Part shown: piece after piece, positions 16,360 to 23,871 of the stretch
Numbering within the stretch: the first letter of the stretch is position 1
How the letters are laid out: every line of letters starts with the position of its first letter
DNA from: Candidatus Fibrimonadaceae bacterium
Lineage (GTDB): Bacteria; Fibrobacterota; Fibrobacteria; Fibrobacterales; Fibrobacteraceae
Assembly: GCA_031281265.1 (NCBI GenBank)
Contig: JAITFO010000007.1
Coordinates: forward strand, 1 to 38,976
Direction of reading: 5' to 3'
Length of the DNA: 38,976 bases
Made by a program: the position numbers and the translations under genes
Notes under the pieces: generated by a model
Databases searched by the model: none
The model's input: only the letters and a program-made list of their open reading frames with translations
What the model was told of the DNA's origin: nothing

Positions 16360-16902
16360 ATGAAAACGTTAAAAAACATCTTTACCAGACGGTTTAAAAA
16401 GCCCATATACAGCACCTTTACCAAAGGTCTGTTATACTTATTTCTTGTTTGCGTTTTAGCCAGTATTGCAGGCTGTAGTTGCGATGATACGGAAGCAAAA
16501 CTTCCTTCATACGCGAATAAAAGTGGAGAAAAGGTTAAGATAATTGCAATTTCGGAACGAACTGGCAATAATTATGAAAAAACTATTGCCGATGGAGATA
16601 CTCTGCATTATACGGAGGAAGGATGGTATGTTCCTAAGAATATAGGTTGTGGCAGTTCAATTTCGTTCGGAAATTGCTATGGACCAATTAGAATGGAGCT
16701 ACATTTCATAAATGAACCAAAAAAATGTTTGATTTTTGATGGGTTAATAAAAAATGACGGGATTGATATGCGTTCTTGGGATTCATACGAAAAAGGAAAT
16801 AATGTAGATGGTTGGGCTGCTTTTGAATATGTTTACACCATAACCCCAGCCCACAGGGCAATAGCTAAAGAAGAGGACTGCCAAAGCTCAACAGACGAGT
16901 AA
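16360..16902 (+). CDS. Small lipoprotein, tandem paralogue 2
   Basis: Lipoprotein of 180 aa and paralogue of the preceding gene, which ends 4 nt upstream. The lipobox segment A-S-I-A-G-C-S-C-D-D and the last 24 residues are the same as in copy 1 apart from one substitution. Compared with copy 1 its N terminus has about 20 extra residues (R-R-F-K-K-P-I-Y-S-T-F...) between the start and the hydrophobic stretch, giving an unusually long basic n-region. A downstream alternative start inside this insert is possible. Function is unknown. Confidence 0.65.
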   Translation: MKTLKNIFTRRFKKPIYSTFTKGLLYLFLVCVLASIAGCSCDDTEAKLPSYANKSGEKVKIIAISERTGNNYEKTIADGDTLHYTEEGWYVPKNIGCGSSISFGNCYGPIRMELHFINEPKKCLIFDGLIKNDGIDMRSWDSYEKGNNVDGWAAFEYVYTITPAHRAIAKEEDCQSSTDE

Positions 16903-16910
16903 TAAATTAC

Positions 16911-16916
16911 TATTTT
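16911..16916 (+). promoter_or_regulatory. -10 box for exbB-like gene, leaderless type
   Basis: TTACTATTTT ends 6 nt before ATG 16923. No Shine-Dalgarno is present. It matches the TTAC-TATATT-like register seen elsewhere in the window. Confidence 0.4.
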
Positions 16917-16922
16917 TTAACC

Positions 16923-17630
16923 ATGAAAATCACCATTGAAATAATAAGGATGTCGCTAGGCGACCCTGTTACCATAGCCGTCCTTTTGATACTCGGTTTT
17001 TTCTCGTTGATCGCATGGGGAATAATCTTGACAAAATATTTTTCCTTAAAGGGTATGCAGAAAGCAAATTTTACATTTTATAAAACTTTTGAGCGCATAA
17101 AAAGCTTTGCGGAAATTGAAGCTTTTTCCGTGAAAGCCGTGGAATGCCCGCTGAGAGCTATAACAGACGCTGCGATTGAAGAGGCTAAAAATCTAAGCCC
17201 CTATGTAAGCGTTGACACCATGGCTCCACGCTCAGAAATGCTGGAAGATACCATGCAACGCGAAGTTGAAGCGTGCAGAATGCAAGAGGATTCCAAACTT
17301 CCTTTTTTAGCTATGGCTTCCAACGCTTCGCCATTCTTTGGACTTTTTGGAACGGTGTGGGGCATAATGCAATCTTTTTACGAGATAGGCTCGCACGGCT
17401 CGGCGGATTTGAGCGTTGTTGCACCCGGCATAGCGGTAGCTCTTATAACCACCGTTGCTGGTTTGATTACGGCAATTCCTTCATCTATGGCTTTTAACTA
17501 CTTTGTTTCTCGCAACAACCGCCAAGAGGTCTTTTATTATAACTTTGCCTCTCATCTGCTCAGTTTATTCAAGCGTGGGGATTTGCAAGCTATAGAAAAA
17601 GTCCAAACTCTTAGAGAAGGGCAAAAATGA
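16923..17630 (+). CDS. ExbB/TolQ/MotA-type proton channel protein
   Basis: Inner-membrane proton channel subunit of 235 aa. An N-terminal membrane helix at about 16-37, a cytoplasmic segment, then two helices with the family signature: A-S-N-A-S-P-F-F-G-L-F-G-T-V-W-G-I-M and A-P-G-I-A-V-A-L-I-T-T-V-A-G-L-I-T-A-I-P. It energises TonB- or Tol-type envelope work together with the ExbD/TolR partner encoded next, with which it overlaps by ATGA. No tonB or tolB is visible, so I do not choose between exbB and tolQ. Confidence 0.9.
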   Translation: MKITIEIIRMSLGDPVTIAVLLILGFFSLIAWGIILTKYFSLKGMQKANFTFYKTFERIKSFAEIEAFSVKAVECPLRAITDAAIEEAKNLSPYVSVDTMAPRSEMLEDTMQREVEACRMQEDSKLPFLAMASNASPFFGLFGTVWGIMQSFYEIGSHGSADLSVVAPGIAVALITTVAGLITAIPSSMAFNYFVSRNNRQEVFYYNFASHLLSLFKRGDLQAIEKVQTLREGQK

Positions 17631-18028
17631 AACGTAGCCGCAGCAAATCTCTGAACCAGGAGATGAACCTGACCAACATGATAGATGTTGTGTTTGCCAT
17701 TCTCATTGTGTTTCTAATTTCCGCACCGCTCATGAGCCAGGGAATAAAAGTGGATTTGCCAAATGCCGAGGCCCCTACTTTGGAGCAGAAAAAAATGCTC
17801 AAGGTCACCATAACAAAGGATGAAAAAATTTTTGTGTCGGATATGGAAGTGCATCTAAATGACTTCAATGAGATTTTCAAATCCCTTTGGCAAGATGAGA
17901 TGCCGGTTGTGATAAATGCAGATGAATCCGTGAATTATGGAATTGTAATGAAGGTTGTATCTTTGGCGCAGGTAGCTGGTGTTAAGCAGCTGGGTTTTTT
18001 AACTTTGGACAAGGATAAGAAAAAATGA
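17627..18028 (+). CDS. ExbD/TolR-type biopolymer transport protein
   Basis: Partner of the proton channel, 133 aa. A basic N terminus is followed by N-L-T-N-M-I-D-V-V-F-A-I-L-I-V-F-L, whose Asp in the membrane helix is the proton-carrying residue of ExbD/TolR proteins. A periplasmic domain follows, with V-D-L-P-N-A-E-A-P and V-V-I-N-A-D-E-S-V-N-Y-G. The start is set by an AGAAGGG Shine-Dalgarno and ATGA overlap with the previous gene. The end overlaps the start of the next gene in the same way, so all three form one operon. Confidence 0.9.
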   Translation: MKRSRSKSLNQEMNLTNMIDVVFAILIVFLISAPLMSQGIKVDLPNAEAPTLEQKKMLKVTITKDEKIFVSDMEVHLNDFNEIFKSLWQDEMPVVINADESVNYGIVMKVVSLAQVAGVKQLGFLTLDKDKKK

Positions 18029-18534
18029 GCGGAATTTATTCTTTTCGCGGCAAAAAGCCCATTATAGGCGAGCGGGTATTTATAGCACCAGGGGCGAGCG
18101 TTATAGGAGAGGTGGAGCTTGCAGATGATGTTTCCATATTTCACAACGCGGTTTTGCGCGGAGATATAAACAGCATAAAAGTTGGCAAAAGAACAAATAT
18201 CCAAGACAATTCAACCGTGCATTTAGCGGGCAATAAAGGCGTGGTTATAGGCGAGGGAGTAACCGTTGGGCACAATGCAATTGTTCATGCCTGCGACATA
18301 GAGGATTATTGCATAATAGGCATGGGTTCCTGTGTTATGGACAACGCAAGAGTTGGGCATCACAGCATTGTGGGTGCAGGCGCGCTGATAACAAGCGGCA
18401 AGGAATTTCCGCCGTATTCCCTGATAACCGGAAGCCCTGCGCGAAGGCTTCGCGATTTGACGAAAGAAGAAATAGAGCATTGCGAAATAAGCTCAAGACA
18501 TTATGTTGAAGTTAAAGATGACTTTTTGCGTTAA
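18025..18534 (+). CDS. Gamma-carbonic anhydrase-like hexapeptide protein
   Basis: Left-handed beta-helix protein of 169 aa in the gamma-carbonic anhydrase/YrdA family, cytoplasmic. Repeating hexapeptide turns run through most of the chain. The three zinc-binding His positions are visible in N-S-T-V-H-L, G-H-N-A-I-V-H-A. A G-S-P-A-R segment near the end is typical. Many family members show little or no carbonic anhydrase activity, so the reaction is uncertain. It overlaps exbD by 4 nt and its last codons overlap the PorU-like gene start, placing it in the same operon. Confidence 0.88.
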   Translation: MSGIYSFRGKKPIIGERVFIAPGASVIGEVELADDVSIFHNAVLRGDINSIKVGKRTNIQDNSTVHLAGNKGVVIGEGVTVGHNAIVHACDIEDYCIIGMGSCVMDNARVGHHSIVGAGALITSGKEFPPYSLITGSPARRLRDLTKEEIEHCEISSRHYVEVKDDFLR

Positions 18535-21500
18535 GCACATTTTTCTGTTCCTGTTGTTCCCATTGAGCATTTTTGCCCTTGAAGTACAGCACGATGCTCC
18601 GGACTCATTTATCTTTACAGACCAAGTTGCAAGCCTGAATTCTGAGCCGTGCAAAAACGGCATTCTTTTTACGCCGGAAAATTCATCTTTCTTTGGCAAA
18701 GCGGACGAATTCGGGATTCCATTTAGAGTTTATGCAATAGCTCTGCCAAATTCCGATATGCCAAGCGTTAATCTGGAAAATATCAAAAGCGAAAAGGTGA
18801 ACGGCAAGCCGTGCGGTGCAGAGCAAAACCCTACTTCTTTAAGAGTTGGCCAACCTTATTTAAAAGACAATTTATGGAGAATAAAAATAGAAGTCCCACT
18901 TCTTTATTCCAACGGCGGTTCGTGGAATTTACGGAGGCAATTCAGGGTTAGGGTGAACTTCAACGGGAACGCGAGTAATTATCCTATTGGCAAAAGAGCG
19001 CTTTCTCAAATCGAGAATAAAAAAGCCGCAGCGAGATTTGGAACAGGGGCAATACAAACGAGCAATCTCACGGCATTGAAGAGGCCGGTGGCAGGCATAG
19101 ATTGGTTGCTTAGAATGGAAATAGGAACTACGGATTTATCCACTACGGCAGACGGGATGTATGCAATTTCTTTTGACGAAGCGAGAAATACCATGCGCTC
19201 TGCTGGCAAGGAGAGTGCCATAGACGGAATTCGCATTTCCAATTTAAGAATTTTCGGAGCATCCCCCGATACATTATCGGAGATAATAGGCAGAGAAATT
19301 TTTCCAAACGCTGTGGAGATTCCTATTTCGGTGAAAGATAAAAACGGGAACGGAATTTTTGACAGCGGCGATTCAATAATATTTTTCGGTTATGGCACCT
19401 CGCTTTGGAAAAAGAGTGGCTCTTCAAGCGGAATGGATTATTATTTTTCACATTCGCCGTATAGTTATTATCAATATTTTTATCTAGGCGCAAATGGGGT
19501 TGGGAAAAGGCTGGACAGCCTCACAAAAAACATAAGCAGCCCAAGAGACATAACTTGGAAAAAATATGCCCGCTCAGAAAAAAACTTGCTTTTGCGAGAC
19601 TCTTATTTTGGAGAAAATTCGGTAATTGAACATACGGGCAAAGAATGGTTTTGGAAGTGGGGCAAGGTAAATGTGGAGACTTCGGAATTTCAGGAATCCG
19701 TGAGAAATTTAACCAATATACAAGGGAATTCCATTCTTATTGGGGTGACTTTTCTCCCAAGACGCTCAACCGAATCAAATCCGCAATTTTCTTCAAACCC
19801 GTGGAAAGAAAAAATAAGAGGCATAAATTTTAATCTTCACTTTCAAGGGCAGAAATTGCAAAGCATGGATACCATTTTCAACGGGACATTTGTCTTTGCA
19901 GGCACAAATGCGAGTTCAATGAATAATTCCTATAAAGTGGAAACTTTAAGCACCGATAGATTTAGCGGTTTATCCGTTGCCTACAATTACAACGTGGCGC
20001 AGAGTGCTGGCGATGAATGGTTGTTTCCAGGAACTGCTAGCGGAGCGGTTAAAATTCCCGTTCCTGCTGGTATGGAGCTTATAAAAGCGGTGGATTTTAT
20101 TCCCGTGGAGATTATAAATGGTACTGGCGGTTATGCAAGTGATATGATAGCGAGTACTGGGGACACCAAGTATTTTTTGCATAGAAAAAATAGTTATAAA
20201 AAACCTGTTGCCATTGAAGCGATACTGGATAGAACAAATTCTATTTCTGAACCGCAGGGAATTCCCGCCCAAACTGAGTACCTGATTTTAACCTCTGAAA
20301 TTTTGCAGAACAGCGCACTTAAGTTAAAGCAGTTCAGAGAAAGCGGAGAAGTTCCGGTAAAATTGAACACAGCGGTTGTGCTGGTAGAAGATATTTACAT
20401 GATTCACGGAGCGCAGAAAAATTCGCCTGTCGCTATCAGGGATTATATAAGATACGCAAAAAATCATTGCCCTAACTTGAAATATATTTTGCTCGCAGGG
20501 AATGGAAATTACGATTATAGGAAAATCAAAGCTAATTCACTGGTTAATTTAATTCCGCCTTATGAAGCAGAAGATACTTCCAGTGATGATTTTTTTGTAA
20601 TTTTAGAACCTGGGGAAGCGATTAGATTTGGAAATTATAATTTGAGTTTATCAATTGGACGCCTTCCTGTTTTTAATGAAATTGAATTTGAAAATTATAT
20701 TCAAAAGGTGATTGATTATGAAAAAAAATCCGCTATGAATAACGGAATCTGGCGAAACACCATTATATTAAATGCCGATGACCAACTGCAAGGAAACAGA
20801 GTAGATAACATTAAGCATACCAAACACATGGAACAAATAGCCCTCAGCATGGATACACTTGCTAAAAAACGGGGTTTTGCGATAGAGCAGAGAAAAATTT
20901 CTCTGCTCCAATACGAAAAGGACGGCAACGGTAAAAAGCCAGATGCTACCAGAGAATTACTGCTGCGTTTAAACCAAGGCGCTCTTTTCACGTTCTATTA
21001 CGGGCATGGAAATTCTGTGCAGTGGGCAGATGAGGATTTGCTTAACATATCATCCCTGAACTATATAAATAACGTTGGAAGATACACGATATTAGGTTCC
21101 TTTTCATGCGCGGTAGCTCGTTTTGACGATGCAAACGCAGTCAGCCTTTCTGGAGCATTTGTGACCGCAAAATCCAAAGGAGCAATAGCTGCAATCGGTT
21201 CTGTTAGAGACAGTTATTCCAGTTACAATGAAAATATCTCAAAAAAAGTCTTGAACAATTCCATATCAAATATTATTTTAGGCGATATTTTTTTAAAAGC
21301 GAAGCAAGGATTTTCTTCTTATAGCTATGAAAGGTACAATAACGAAAAATATGTGCTTTTGGGCGAACCTGTTTTGAGTATGCCACAGCAGGGTATTTCG
21401 CTTGGATTCGGCAGTGTTCCAGATACTATTCAGGCTTTGGAAAAATTGAAAATTTCCGGTGATGCTTCCGTGGGAACGGGGCTGGTTCGCGTACAGGTTT

Positions 21501-22453
21501 TGGAAGGGGAAAAATATAGAGTGCTTTCGCAAAATTTGGGAAACGGCACCATTCACAGAGATACCATAAAAGTCCCCGGCAGCCCTATTTACAGCGAGGA
21601 ATTGCAGATAAAAAACGGCGTATTCTCAACGGAATTTATCACCCCACGTAAACTATCGCTCGGAGACACATCTGCTCAGATAAGGCTTTGGGGTTACAAA
21701 CCGGGTTCTAATGAAATAGGTAGAGCGGCGATGTTTGGCATAAAGCTATCTGGAACCTCGCCTGATGCAAACTCAATAAATGACAATACTCCGCCGAGCA
21801 TAAGAATTTATCCGTGCCAGCGTTCTGGGATTACCACCCCTTATGCGGAAAACGCACGAGTGAGTTTGGAAATAGGTTCTTGCTTGGATGTTGTTATAGA
21901 AGACGACACTGGCATAGATTACAGAGAGGAAGCGGACGAGGGAATTTCCTTTGAGGTTAGCCCTGTTGAAAACCGTTGGCATCCCTGGCCTTTTTTAGAG
22001 CAAACTGGAAAGAAAGCAGTTGTTAGGATGAATTTTGGACCGTCTTACGAGCCGGGCGAATATGTTTTCAAGGTTCTGGCGCAGGATATTTTGGGCAATG
22101 CTGCGTTCCGTTCTCTCAGGGTTTCGCTGAGTCAGGAAAACGAAGAAGGCTTATCCGATGTTTTTAATGCGCCTAATCCTATGAAGAAAAATGGAACTAC
22201 TTTTTATTTCAAAGATTTATCTGGCGATAGAAGAATCAGCAGCGTTAGGATAAAAATTTTTGACCAAAACGGAAAACTCGTTAAAACCATAGAGAATGCC
22301 ATTTCTGGAGTCACTCATTGGGATGGCAAGGATTCAAGAGGCCGCTTGCTCGCAAACGGGCTTTACCACTACGTTGTGCAAAGCACCGTGCAATCGGAAA
22401 ACGGCAGCCGAAAAACTTTTGAAAAGAAGCAGAAGTTGCTTATTTCGAGGTGA
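18518..22453 (+). CDS. PorU-like C25 (gingipain-type) sortase of a type IX secretion system
   Basis: Exported protein of 1311 aa. The signal peptide (residues 1-20) starts at ATG 18518; ATG 18503 is an in-frame alternative that adds 5 residues. An N-terminal gingipain-propeptide-like beta region precedes the C25 peptidase domain at about residues 575-960. The catalytic dyad is visible as His830 (Y-Y-G-H-G-N) and Cys864 (S-F-S-C-A-V-A), 34 residues apart, close to the spacing known for PorU. The C terminus (about 1215-1311) is a FlgD-Ig-like segment with F-N-A-P-N-P, W-D-G-K-D-S-R-G and G-L-Y-H-Y. PorU cleaves C-terminal signals of T9SS cargo at the outer membrane. It overlaps the carbonic anhydrase-like gene, and its end is 3 nt from a convergent FISUMP gene. 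Confidence 0.82.
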   Translation: MTFCVKHIFLFLLFPLSIFALEVQHDAPDSFIFTDQVASLNSEPCKNGILFTPENSSFFGKADEFGIPFRVYAIALPNSDMPSVNLENIKSEKVNGKPCGAEQNPTSLRVGQPYLKDNLWRIKIEVPLLYSNGGSWNLRRQFRVRVNFNGNASNYPIGKRALSQIENKKAAARFGTGAIQTSNLTALKRPVAGIDWLLRMEIGTTDLSTTADGMYAISFDEARNTMRSAGKESAIDGIRISNLRIFGASPDTLSEIIGREIFPNAVEIPISVKDKNGNGIFDSGDSIIFFGYGTSLWKKSGSSSGMDYYFSHSPYSYYQYFYLGANGVGKRLDSLTKNISSPRDITWKKYARSEKNLLLRDSYFGENSVIEHTGKEWFWKWGKVNVETSEFQESVRNLTNIQGNSILIGVTFLPRRSTESNPQFSSNPWKEKIRGINFNLHFQGQKLQSMDTIFNGTFVFAGTNASSMNNSYKVETLSTDRFSGLSVAYNYNVAQSAGDEWLFPGTASGAVKIPVPAGMELIKAVDFIPVEIINGTGGYASDMIASTGDTKYFLHRKNSYKKPVAIEAILDRTNSISEPQGIPAQTEYLILTSEILQNSALKLKQFRESGEVPVKLNTAVVLVEDIYMIHGAQKNSPVAIRDYIRYAKNHCPNLKYILLAGNGNYDYRKIKANSLVNLIPPYEAEDTSSDDFFVILEPGEAIRFGNYNLSLSIGRLPVFNEIEFENYIQKVIDYEKKSAMNNGIWRNTIILNADDQLQGNRVDNIKHTKHMEQIALSMDTLAKKRGFAIEQRKISLLQYEKDGNGKKPDATRELLLRLNQGALFTFYYGHGNSVQWADEDLLNISSLNYINNVGRYTILGSFSCAVARFDDANAVSLSGAFVTAKSKGAIAAIGSVRDSYSSYNENISKKVLNNSISNIILGDIFLKAKQGFSSYSYERYNNEKYVLLGEPVLSMPQQGISLGFGSVPDTIQALEKLKISGDASVGTGLVRVQVLEGEKYRVLSQNLGNGTIHRDTIKVPGSPIYSEELQIKNGVFSTEFITPRKLSLGDTSAQIRLWGYKPGSNEIGRAAMFGIKLSGTSPDANSINDNTPPSIRIYPCQRSGITTPYAENARVSLEIGSCLDVVIEDDTGIDYREEADEGISFEVSPVENRWHPWPFLEQTGKKAVVRMNFGPSYEPGEYVFKVLAQDILGNAAFRSLRVSLSQENEEGLSDVFNAPNPMKKNGTTFYFKDLSGDRRISSVRIKIFDQNGKLVKTIENAISGVTHWDGKDSRGRLLANGLYHYVVQSTVQSENGSRKTFEKKQKLLISR

Positions 22454-22456
22454 TAC

Positions 22457-23152
22457 TCAATCCTTTACACAGCGGACACTACGCAAACGGTATTTGCCGT
22501 CGTTGCCGTCCCGGTTTACACCTTCGTAGTCGTAGCTCATGAACCGGAGATAGACGTAGTCGGCACCGTTCTCGCTAGCACTCCACCAGTAGCCAGCGTA
22601 GCCGACGCTGCGGAAATCGCCATTGGGAAAGCCGCGACCGCTTGGCAGAGCCGCAAAGCCAAAGTCATCAGTGCCGTTGCCAGATAACCCAAGCTCATCG
22701 TTGTTCCAGCCACTGGTTGTTTTCAGCTTACCACCAGCGGTTGAAGAATCGCCTGCATAATTCACAAGAATATCCCACTCTGCGTCGCTTGGCAAATGCC
22801 AGTTGGCTGGGCAAATGCCCCTGTGCTTTTCGGCTATTTGGGAAGAACAAGAATTGTAGTTGCAACTGATGTCCAAATCCATTGCTGTAGCCCAGTCGTA
22901 AAGGCGACCATATTTTGTGCAGTTGGCTGGGTCATTGTCATAACATACGCTGCCGCTAACATTGTAGCTGAGGTTTTCGGTCATCCAAACTTGAGTGCCG
23001 ATTTGCTTGATTTTATAATTCGCTATGTCATTGCCTTTCTCGGTATAGCTACCGCTGCCAGGCTCATTGTCATCGCCGCCAGAGCAAGAAAAGGTGAATA
23101 TCAAGGCGAGTCCAAAGGCTGCCAGTTTAGCGAACAAGGGGTAGGTTCTCAT
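22457..23152 (-). CDS. FISUMP-domain lipoprotein
   Basis: Lipoprotein of 231 aa, essentially a signal peptide plus one FISUMP domain. CGGAGA lies upstream of ATG 23152. The lipobox is T-F-S-C followed by Ser/Gly/Asp. The domain covers about residues 40-231 with I-G-T-Q-V-W-M-T-E-N-L-S-Y-N, Y-G-R-L-Y-D-W-A-T-A-M, C-P-A-N-W-H-L-P-S-D-A-E-W-D, G-F-A-A-L-P-S-G-R, Y-W-W-S-A-S-E and V-R-C-V-K-D. Function is unknown, with likely display on the cell surface. Upstream lie hairpins and a homopolymer tract (C10 on its coding strand). Confidence 0.85.
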   Translation of the reverse strand: MRTYPLFAKLAAFGLALIFTFSCSGGDDNEPGSGSYTEKGNDIANYKIKQIGTQVWMTENLSYNVSGSVCYDNDPANCTKYGRLYDWATAMDLDISCNYNSCSSQIAEKHRGICPANWHLPSDAEWDILVNYAGDSSTAGGKLKTTSGWNNDELGLSGNGTDDFGFAALPSGRGFPNGDFRSVGYAGYWWSASENGADYVYLRFMSYDYEGVNRDGNDGKYRLRSVRCVKD

Positions 23153-23179
23153 TGTTTTATCTCCGGGTTGGTGTGAGGG

Positions 23180-23247
23180 AACTCCCTTCTAAAAGAGGGG
23201 TGGCATTTTCGTAAGAAAATGACGGGGTGTCTGCCGCCAAAGGCGGC
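23180..23247. repeat. Hairpin-rich intergenic element
   Basis: Three successive inverted repeats lie in the FISUMP 5' region: an imperfect CCCTTCT/AGAGGGG pair, CATTTTC/GAAAATG around GTAA (23204-23221), and GCCGCC/GGCGGC around AAA (23233-23247). The 'GGGGTGGC...TGACGGGGTG' wording between them resembles short dispersed intergenic repeats known from many genomes. Only one copy is in this window. Confidence 0.4.
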
Positions 23248-23302
23248 GAGAATGTAAGTTTGCAAATGCACTTGTAAGCACTTGCAATATAAGGAATTAA
23301 AT

Positions 23303-23312
23303 GGGGGGGGGG
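23303..23312 (+). repeat. G10 homopolymer tract
   Basis: Ten consecutive G, which read as C10 on the coding strand of the FISUMP gene starting at 23152. The tract lies 150 nt upstream of that start and just past the stop codon of the small membrane protein gene. Confidence 0.8.
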
Positions 23313-23316
23313 TAGA

Positions 23317-23610
23317 TCATCGAGCTAACCTGCTATCTACGAATTCCTTGTCTTCCTTTGATAACGAACTATTTTTTTCCAAGACGTAAGTCAAGGCTTC
23401 AAAGGCACCACTTAAATGAGCAAAGTCGTTGTATTTTAGCTCGTCTATTCGCTTGCTCAGGGAAACTTCTACTCCGTCTATTTTTTTTCCCAAAGAGGTT
23501 TTTAGCCATACAAAACAGCTAAAAACGGTCACTAGCGTTGCTAGCATACGCCCGTTTTCTGCATTGAATATTATGTTCAAAATGCTTTCCATAACAGTTA
23601 CGCTTTCCAT
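23317..23610 (-). CDS. Small single-pass membrane protein with coiled-coil tail
   Basis: Protein of 97 aa, not recognised. The start at 23610 is supported by AAAGGAGG 7 nt upstream. One hydrophobic helix (about residues 20-37, A-T-L-V-T-V-F-S-C-F-V-W-L) is followed by a helical stretch with heptad-like Leu/Ile spacing (I-D-G-V-E-V-S-L-S-K-R-I-D-E-L) and a charged C terminus. Size and topology resemble small holin-like or accessory membrane proteins, but nothing proves this. A 26-aa ORF with its own Shine-Dalgarno overlaps its start. Confidence 0.6.
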   Translation of the reverse strand: MESVTVMESILNIIFNAENGRMLATLVTVFSCFVWLKTSLGKKIDGVEVSLSKRIDELKYNDFAHLSGAFEALTYVLEKNSSLSKEDKEFVDSRLAR

Positions 23611-23678
23611 AAAGCTACCTCCTTTGAATATACAAAAACATTACCACCATAGCAAAGTTTAACCCTTTCTTTTTTCAT
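23598..23678 (-). CDS. 26-aa upstream ORF, possible leader or coupling peptide
   Basis: A short ORF, M-K-K-E-R-V-K-L-C-Y-G-G..., starts 5 nt after GGAGG and runs into the start of the 97-aa membrane protein gene. Its stop (23598-23600) lies past that gene's ATG, so the two overlap in different frames. The strong ribosome site and overlap suggest translational coupling. The peptide itself is unrecognised. Confidence 0.4.
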   Translation of the reverse strand: MKKERVKLCYGGNVFVYSKEVALWKA

Positions 23679-23774
23679 AGAAACCTCCATTTTTTTGCTT
23701 CTACTATACTTAGACGCTTGTCAAGCCGAAAAAAATTCAAAAAAAATCAAAATTCGCAATTTTTTTAATGTTAA

Positions 23775-23822
23775 CAGAATAAAACTGAGAAAAACAGCCA
23801 AAAAATAGCGATTTTTATTCTG
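23775..23822. repeat. Inverted repeat upstream of pgi
   Basis: CAGAATAAAA (23775-23784) pairs perfectly with TTTTATTCTG (23813-23822) across a 28-nt loop. It lies 50 nt before the pgi start in an AT-rich gap of about 190 bases (23679-23871) that otherwise shows no gene. It may be a regulatory site; a chance pairing in AT-rich DNA is possible. Confidence 0.3.
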
Positions 23823-23859
23823 AAAATTCTTTAATTCCGCAAATTCTGGTAAATTTTTC

Positions 23860-23865
23860 TAAATT
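23860..23865 (+). promoter_or_regulatory. -10 box for pgi, leaderless type
   Basis: TTTTTCTAAATT ends 6 nt before ATG 23872, with TCCCCC in between and no Shine-Dalgarno. The register matches the other start-proximal boxes. Confidence 0.5.
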
Positions 23866-23871
23866 TCCCCC

